DNA from: an uncultured Crocinitomix sp.
Lineage (GTDB): Bacteria > Bacteroidota > Bacteroidia > Flavobacteriales_D > Crocinitomicaceae
Assembly (NCBI GenBank): GCA_937136425.1
Contig: CAKZON010000095.1
Coordinates: 1 to 46,455, forward strand
DNA length: 46,455 nt
Reading direction: 5' to 3'
Position numbers and translations under genes: made by a program. Positions 42,623-46,455 of this stretch are shown here, one piece after another. The notes under the pieces are model-generated. The model did not search any database. It was not told where the DNA came from and worked only from the letters and a program-made list of their open reading frames with translations. Positions within the stretch are counted from its first letter, which is position 1, and the number at the start of each line of letters is the position of its first letter.

Positions 42623-45600
42623 ATGAAAATTTACCCAAGTGTTTTTTTAGTTCCAGATAACAGTCAATACAAGGAGTTTATTGATCCTTTATCAGATTGG
42701 TTTATTGAAAATTATCCAAAATTATTTTATAAAAATAATTTTGGAGTTTCAACTGAAGAGTTAAACCGATATCGTCCAGGCTATGAGACTAAATCAAGCT
42801 TTGGAATTGATATTGATGTTGAACACCCTTTTATCATTTCATTTGTTGATTTAACAAATTACCAGAATGAAGGTTTTTTTGAATTTTTTGAGAAGGTAAA
42901 AAAAGAGGCTGTTTTTAAGGCAAATGAACGATCAGATTATCGATTTATCAATGTTTTTATTCGTGATGTATCTCGATCAAGCCCAATAACAACCAATGAT
43001 TGGAGTTTTTATGACCAATTTGAGAAATTTTGTAAGGACAATCGATCAACAGAATCGAATCTATTGTTGCGCTATGTACATAACATTGTAATTGACAATT
43101 TTAATGAAGAAACAGGAACCCCTCTTGAACGAATCGACAATATATTTCAGCAATTATCTAAACAGTTGCAATTAATTTTATTGCCTAATGGAATAAATGA
43201 AGTTAAACTGAAAAATTGTTTGGCAACTACTGCGCGATCATCTGATAGCTCTGTGCGCTACAATACAATGGGATTTTGCAGTGTGGGATTCAATCAAAAA
43301 AGAGTAGGTGAATGTATTGCTTTAAAACGAAAATCAGATTTTTTATTAGAGATACTAGAGTATAATGAACCTGATGAATCACTCAAATTGCGCATTATAG
43401 ATAGGCAAACTGAATTTTTCAACTCTAATTATTTGGTTTTAGAAAATGAGTTTCACCAAAAAGTGTTTGTATCCTTTGAACTTGCTATAAATCCTTTAGT
43501 AAAGGAGTATATAGAGAAATGCTCACGTCAAAGTAAAACCAAATCTAATTTAGATTTTGCAGCAAAACAATTGTTTGACAAAATTGATGAACAAGGAAAA
43601 AATGTCTTTCATGAATTGGCGAAAAATAAGGAGGAAGGTATAGAGCGCTTTATAAGCTTTAAGCTAGAAGGGTTACAGGAACAATTGAAGCTGTACATTT
43701 CGCAATTATTTGATGAAAATAACACTAAAGAGGCTATTTCTGCTGTTAATTATGGTATCTCCTCTTTATTAAAAGAAAAAGACAATTATAAGATCTCTCA
43801 AGTTGAAGGAATTGCAGTTCCTACACTTCTCAATTTGAAAAAAAACTTAGAAGGAAAACGTATAAAATTATCTAAAATTGAATTAACAGATAATGCCAGG
43901 GAAAACTTTAAAATTGGTGTAGAACATGCAGATGAAAATTTGTTATTGGCTTACCGAGATGAAAAAGCGATAAAAAAAGATTTGGAATGGCATTGGCGTT
44001 CATTAAAAGGGCGTTATTTATTGTGGATACCTCTTGTTTTAGCCATTTTGGGTGGCGTTTTATATTTTAATCAAAATATAATAGTTAATTGGCTTTGGCC
44101 TAATTATTACAAGCTGTCAGCGTGTTTTGGCCCAACACTTCTTGCACTTTTAAATGGTTTCTATAAAACGTATCAGCTCAAAAAAAAACTGGCTAAAGTT
44201 AAAGGGAAAATAAGTAAGCTAATCAATAATAAACTAGCTGAAATTGATAAGTACGTAGGCACTTATACAAAGTATTACACCAATTTTTTTGAATATTTAA
44301 AGGTCGAAAAACTTTTAAAGCTGATTAATCAACATATTAAAACCGTAGAGAATCAAAGTGAATTGGTGAATGGTTTTAAAGCTTCGCTTAATAATTTGCA
44401 GGGTAATTTTCAAGCCGAGTATCAAAAATTTGAATTGAGTGATAGTCATTTTGATTATTCCTTAATCACAAAAAAGGAGATAGAATACTATTGCTCTAAA
44501 AACAAAATGCTGTTTTTTGAAAACAGAAGAATCTCTCAATATTTTAATGAGTTTGTTGATAATCGTGATTATTTCCGTTTGTTCAATTATAAAAATTTGA
44601 AAACTGAGACTTCTGAATCAGAAGAGATTGCCCCAAATGAAAGTACCTTTTCTGAAAACTATGCCTATAAAAAAATAGAAGCCTATCAAACAAAATCATT
44701 TTTAAAAGGTGATAAAGAAAGACATGATGTATTGTATACTGATGTGAAGCAGGGGCGAGTAGGAGATTGTTATTTTTTAGCTGCGTTGGCAGGTATTGCT
44801 CATAAAAAGGCAGATTATATAAAAGCCTTGATTGATCCTACCAATAGTCACCCATATGTCAATTTTTATGATAATGAAATGCATTTGCATAAGGTAGGAG
44901 TGAATGATAAGTTTTGGGTTGCTGAAAATGATCAACCTATTTACGCACAATTTGGATCTTATTCGTCAGAAGAGAATACGCAGGAAATTTGGCCTATGCT
45001 GGTTGAAAAAGCATGGGCAAAAATTAATGGAGGAGATTATTCCGAAATTAATGGAGATAATGTGGCTGGGGATTTACGTGATTTAGATTATAGTTTGGCA
45101 TTGTCTGGTCACAAGGCTTTTCGTGAAAACCTTGTACCAAATACCTTCAATCAAAAGGAAACAATCAGTCGGATAAAAAAGCATATCAACGATAAACCTG
45201 TCGTTTTATATAGCAGAAATCAAACTGTATCAACTGAGGTTCTTTCAAACCATGCTTTTGCTTTGTTGTCTTGGAAAAACGATAAGCTTAAGCTTTACGA
45301 TCCTCACGGCAAAACCTTTGAAATAGAAGAAAAAGAGCTGGTTGCCAATTTTGAAACTGTACTTTATTTTGATTTTAATTATCAAGAAGATGAGCATCTT
45401 ACCAATTTATTTGCCGAATATTTTACAAGAAATGCAGATAATAATTTAATCAAAGAGTTTGATGCCGAAATTGAGCCTGACTTGGATAAAAATATTTACA
45501 GTAAAACTTTAGAGGAGGCCTTGGCACACGCAGTATTCAACGTTTCAATGGAGGAGCGCAAAATGGATGAAGCCGTCACATATATTATTTCGCACTCCAT

Positions 45601-45814
45601 TCCTTTTGTGAGTTTATACGGAGTTAATGATCAGGTTTATGAGGTTTATCTGTTAGGAGAAAATAACAATATTCAGAAAGAAATTAATGCCCGATTACCG
45701 CGCATTGGTATTTACGCTAATAGCACCACAGTTTTGCAAAGCAATGAAAAAATAATGGGTTTGCTCAACCTCCGAAATGATTTGAAATTAAATCAAATTA
45801 CTAAAAAGACATAA
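42623..45814 (+). CDS. membrane protein with C-terminal calpain-like protease (peptidase C2)
   Basis: The 1063-residue protein has an unrecognised N-terminal part (about 1-300), a helical/coiled-coil region (300-460), two transmembrane segments (464-483 and 497-515), another helical part (515-660), and a calpain core (about 690-920). The protease shows QGRVGDCYFLAAL (C716), SNHAFALLSW (H877) and LYDPHGK, where D893 replaces the usual Asn. The EIWPMLVEKAWAKINGGDY strand is also typical of calpain. Membrane anchoring implies a cytosolic protease domain. It starts nine bases after the tubulin-like gene and is followed two bases later by another membrane protein. Confidence 0.82.
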   Translation: MKIYPSVFLVPDNSQYKEFIDPLSDWFIENYPKLFYKNNFGVSTEELNRYRPGYETKSSFGIDIDVEHPFIISFVDLTNYQNEGFFEFFEKVKKEAVFKANERSDYRFINVFIRDVSRSSPITTNDWSFYDQFEKFCKDNRSTESNLLLRYVHNIVIDNFNEETGTPLERIDNIFQQLSKQLQLILLPNGINEVKLKNCLATTARSSDSSVRYNTMGFCSVGFNQKRVGECIALKRKSDFLLEILEYNEPDESLKLRIIDRQTEFFNSNYLVLENEFHQKVFVSFELAINPLVKEYIEKCSRQSKTKSNLDFAAKQLFDKIDEQGKNVFHELAKNKEEGIERFISFKLEGLQEQLKLYISQLFDENNTKEAISAVNYGISSLLKEKDNYKISQVEGIAVPTLLNLKKNLEGKRIKLSKIELTDNARENFKIGVEHADENLLLAYRDEKAIKKDLEWHWRSLKGRYLLWIPLVLAILGGVLYFNQNIIVNWLWPNYYKLSACFGPTLLALLNGFYKTYQLKKKLAKVKGKISKLINNKLAEIDKYVGTYTKYYTNFFEYLKVEKLLKLINQHIKTVENQSELVNGFKASLNNLQGNFQAEYQKFELSDSHFDYSLITKKEIEYYCSKNKMLFFENRRISQYFNEFVDNRDYFRLFNYKNLKTETSESEEIAPNESTFSENYAYKKIEAYQTKSFLKGDKERHDVLYTDVKQGRVGDCYFLAALAGIAHKKADYIKALIDPTNSHPYVNFYDNEMHLHKVGVNDKFWVAENDQPIYAQFGSYSSEENTQEIWPMLVEKAWAKINGGDYSEINGDNVAGDLRDLDYSLALSGHKAFRENLVPNTFNQKETISRIKKHINDKPVVLYSRNQTVSTEVLSNHAFALLSWKNDKLKLYDPHGKTFEIEEKELVANFETVLYFDFNYQEDEHLTNLFAEYFTRNADNNLIKEFDAEIEPDLDKNIYSKTLEEALAHAVFNVSMEERKMDEAVTYIISHSIPFVSLYGVNDQVYEVYLLGENNNIQKEINARLPRIGIYANSTTVLQSNEKIMGLLNLRNDLKLNQITKKT

Positions 45815-45816
45815 GT

Positions 45817-46455
45817 ATGAGTTCTGATGACCAAAGAATGACCGGAGCTACAGAGGCAACTGATAGTGTTTTAACCGTTTCTGAAATAGATTCTAATGGA
45901 GTATTTGCTAAAAGACGACGTAATTTATTAACGATTGGCGTTATTATCATTTTTTTGGCGTTGTTAAAACCAAAAGTTGATGAAATTGTAATATTTGGAG
46001 CGGAATTTGATTTCACTCGTTATTATGAAACTATTTGGATAATGCTTGGGCTTTGGCTACTCTATGCAGCGTTCAGGGCTTATGCATATTATAATACTTA
46101 TTTGAAGCTCGTAAAGTATTCATGGAACGAATATATTTATTGGAGAGATTCAGGGAAAAGAATTTGGAATGAATGTGCGGAAAGAGGGAGGAGAAATTTG
46201 ATAAACAAACTAAAGAATGAAAGCCCATCAATAGTTGATGTTGTCTTTGAAGGAGATATCAAAAAAAAATTAAAAGATCATGTAAGAACTGGAGAAATTC
46301 CTGGTAATGGAGTTAGAATATATTTTTTGATTAAAAATGTTGAAGGGCTTGATGATGGGTTAACTTCGGAAGATATAGACTTTAACATACCACATAACAT
46401 GAACAAGTATTTTAAAAAAAGAAAAAATAAACGATTTTATTTTGATGATTGGTGG
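45817..46455 (+). CDS. two-TM membrane protein, 3' end outside window
   Basis: The frame is open from the ATG at 45817 to the window edge (213 codons). Hydrophobic segments occur at about residues 36-51 (NLLTIGVIIIFLALL) and 72-91 (TIWIMLGLWLLYAAFRAYAY), followed by a charged cytosolic part with VYFLIK-like strands. The family is not recognised. It starts two bases after the calpain-like gene's stop codon, so it belongs to the same operon, which continues beyond the window. Confidence 0.8.
   Translation, partial: MSSDDQRMTGATEATDSVLTVSEIDSNGVFAKRRRNLLTIGVIIIFLALLKPKVDEIVIFGAEFDFTRYYETIWIMLGLWLLYAAFRAYAYYNTYLKLVKYSWNEYIYWRDSGKRIWNECAERGRRNLINKLKNESPSIVDVVFEGDIKKKLKDHVRTGEIPGNGVRIYFLIKNVEGLDDGLTSEDIDFNIPHNMNKYFKKRKNKRFYFDDWW

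Noticed and set aside
32316..46455. CRISPR array, retron or tRNA genes in the accessory region.
   Set aside because: I saw no regularly spaced repeats, no reverse transcriptase motif and no tRNA-like cloverleaf apart from tmRNA.

Overview
The window looks like chromosomal DNA of a member of the Bacteroidota, most likely a marine or aquatic flavobacterium-type organism. It is AT-rich. Several secreted proteins end in type IX secretion (T9SS) type A sorting domains. There are SusC-like TonB-dependent receptors with an N-terminal carboxypeptidase-regulatory-like domain, a short primary sigma factor without region 1.1, promoters of the TTG / TAnnTTTG type, and almost no Shine-Dalgarno sequences. 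The tmRNA tag ends in YALAA. The species cannot be named from sequence reading alone.

Layout. 1-12.5 kb is mostly housekeeping and surface genes: a truncated TonB receptor, a transglutaminase-like protein lacking its cysteine, two T9SS cargo proteins that share an almost identical 293-bp 3' block including the terminator, an N-terminally extended GAPDH, another T9SS protein, rpoD, and a saccharopine-dehydrogenase-like enzyme. The tmRNA gene ssrA lies at 12.49-12.89 kb.

12.9-20.1 kb is an accessory island bounded by two copies of a small repeat carrying a four-helix-bundle (S23-like) ORF, the right copy deleted and decayed. Inside are a truncated HEPN gene, a short WYL-like protein, an OLD-family ATPase/TOPRIM nuclease, a DUF2130 protein with PD-(D/E)XK-like residues, an unknown protein, and an operon with two LRAT-like proteins. 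This looks like a defence island.

20-32 kb holds a second TonB receptor (paralogous to the first) with a DUF4249 lipoprotein, a large T9SS repeat protein, small unknown membrane or lipoproteins, and a TPR sensor histidine kinase with a LuxR-type response regulator.

32.3-46.5 kb is the most unusual part, with every gene on the plus strand. A TIR/deoxyribosyltransferase-like-TPR-S1 protein overlaps a PIN-domain protein, followed by a zinc-ribbon protein. Then come a caspase-like protein that lost both catalytic residues, an intact caspase-like paralogue, a secreted VWA protein, a membrane-anchored lipoprotein, a Tubulin_2-type GTPase, a 1063-residue membrane protein with a C-terminal calpain-like protease, and a two-TM protein cut by the window end. 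I infer that this is an integrated conflict or cell-suicide system combining nucleotide/RNA effectors, a caspase/pseudocaspase pair and a tubulin-calpain membrane module. No function is proven by the sequence.
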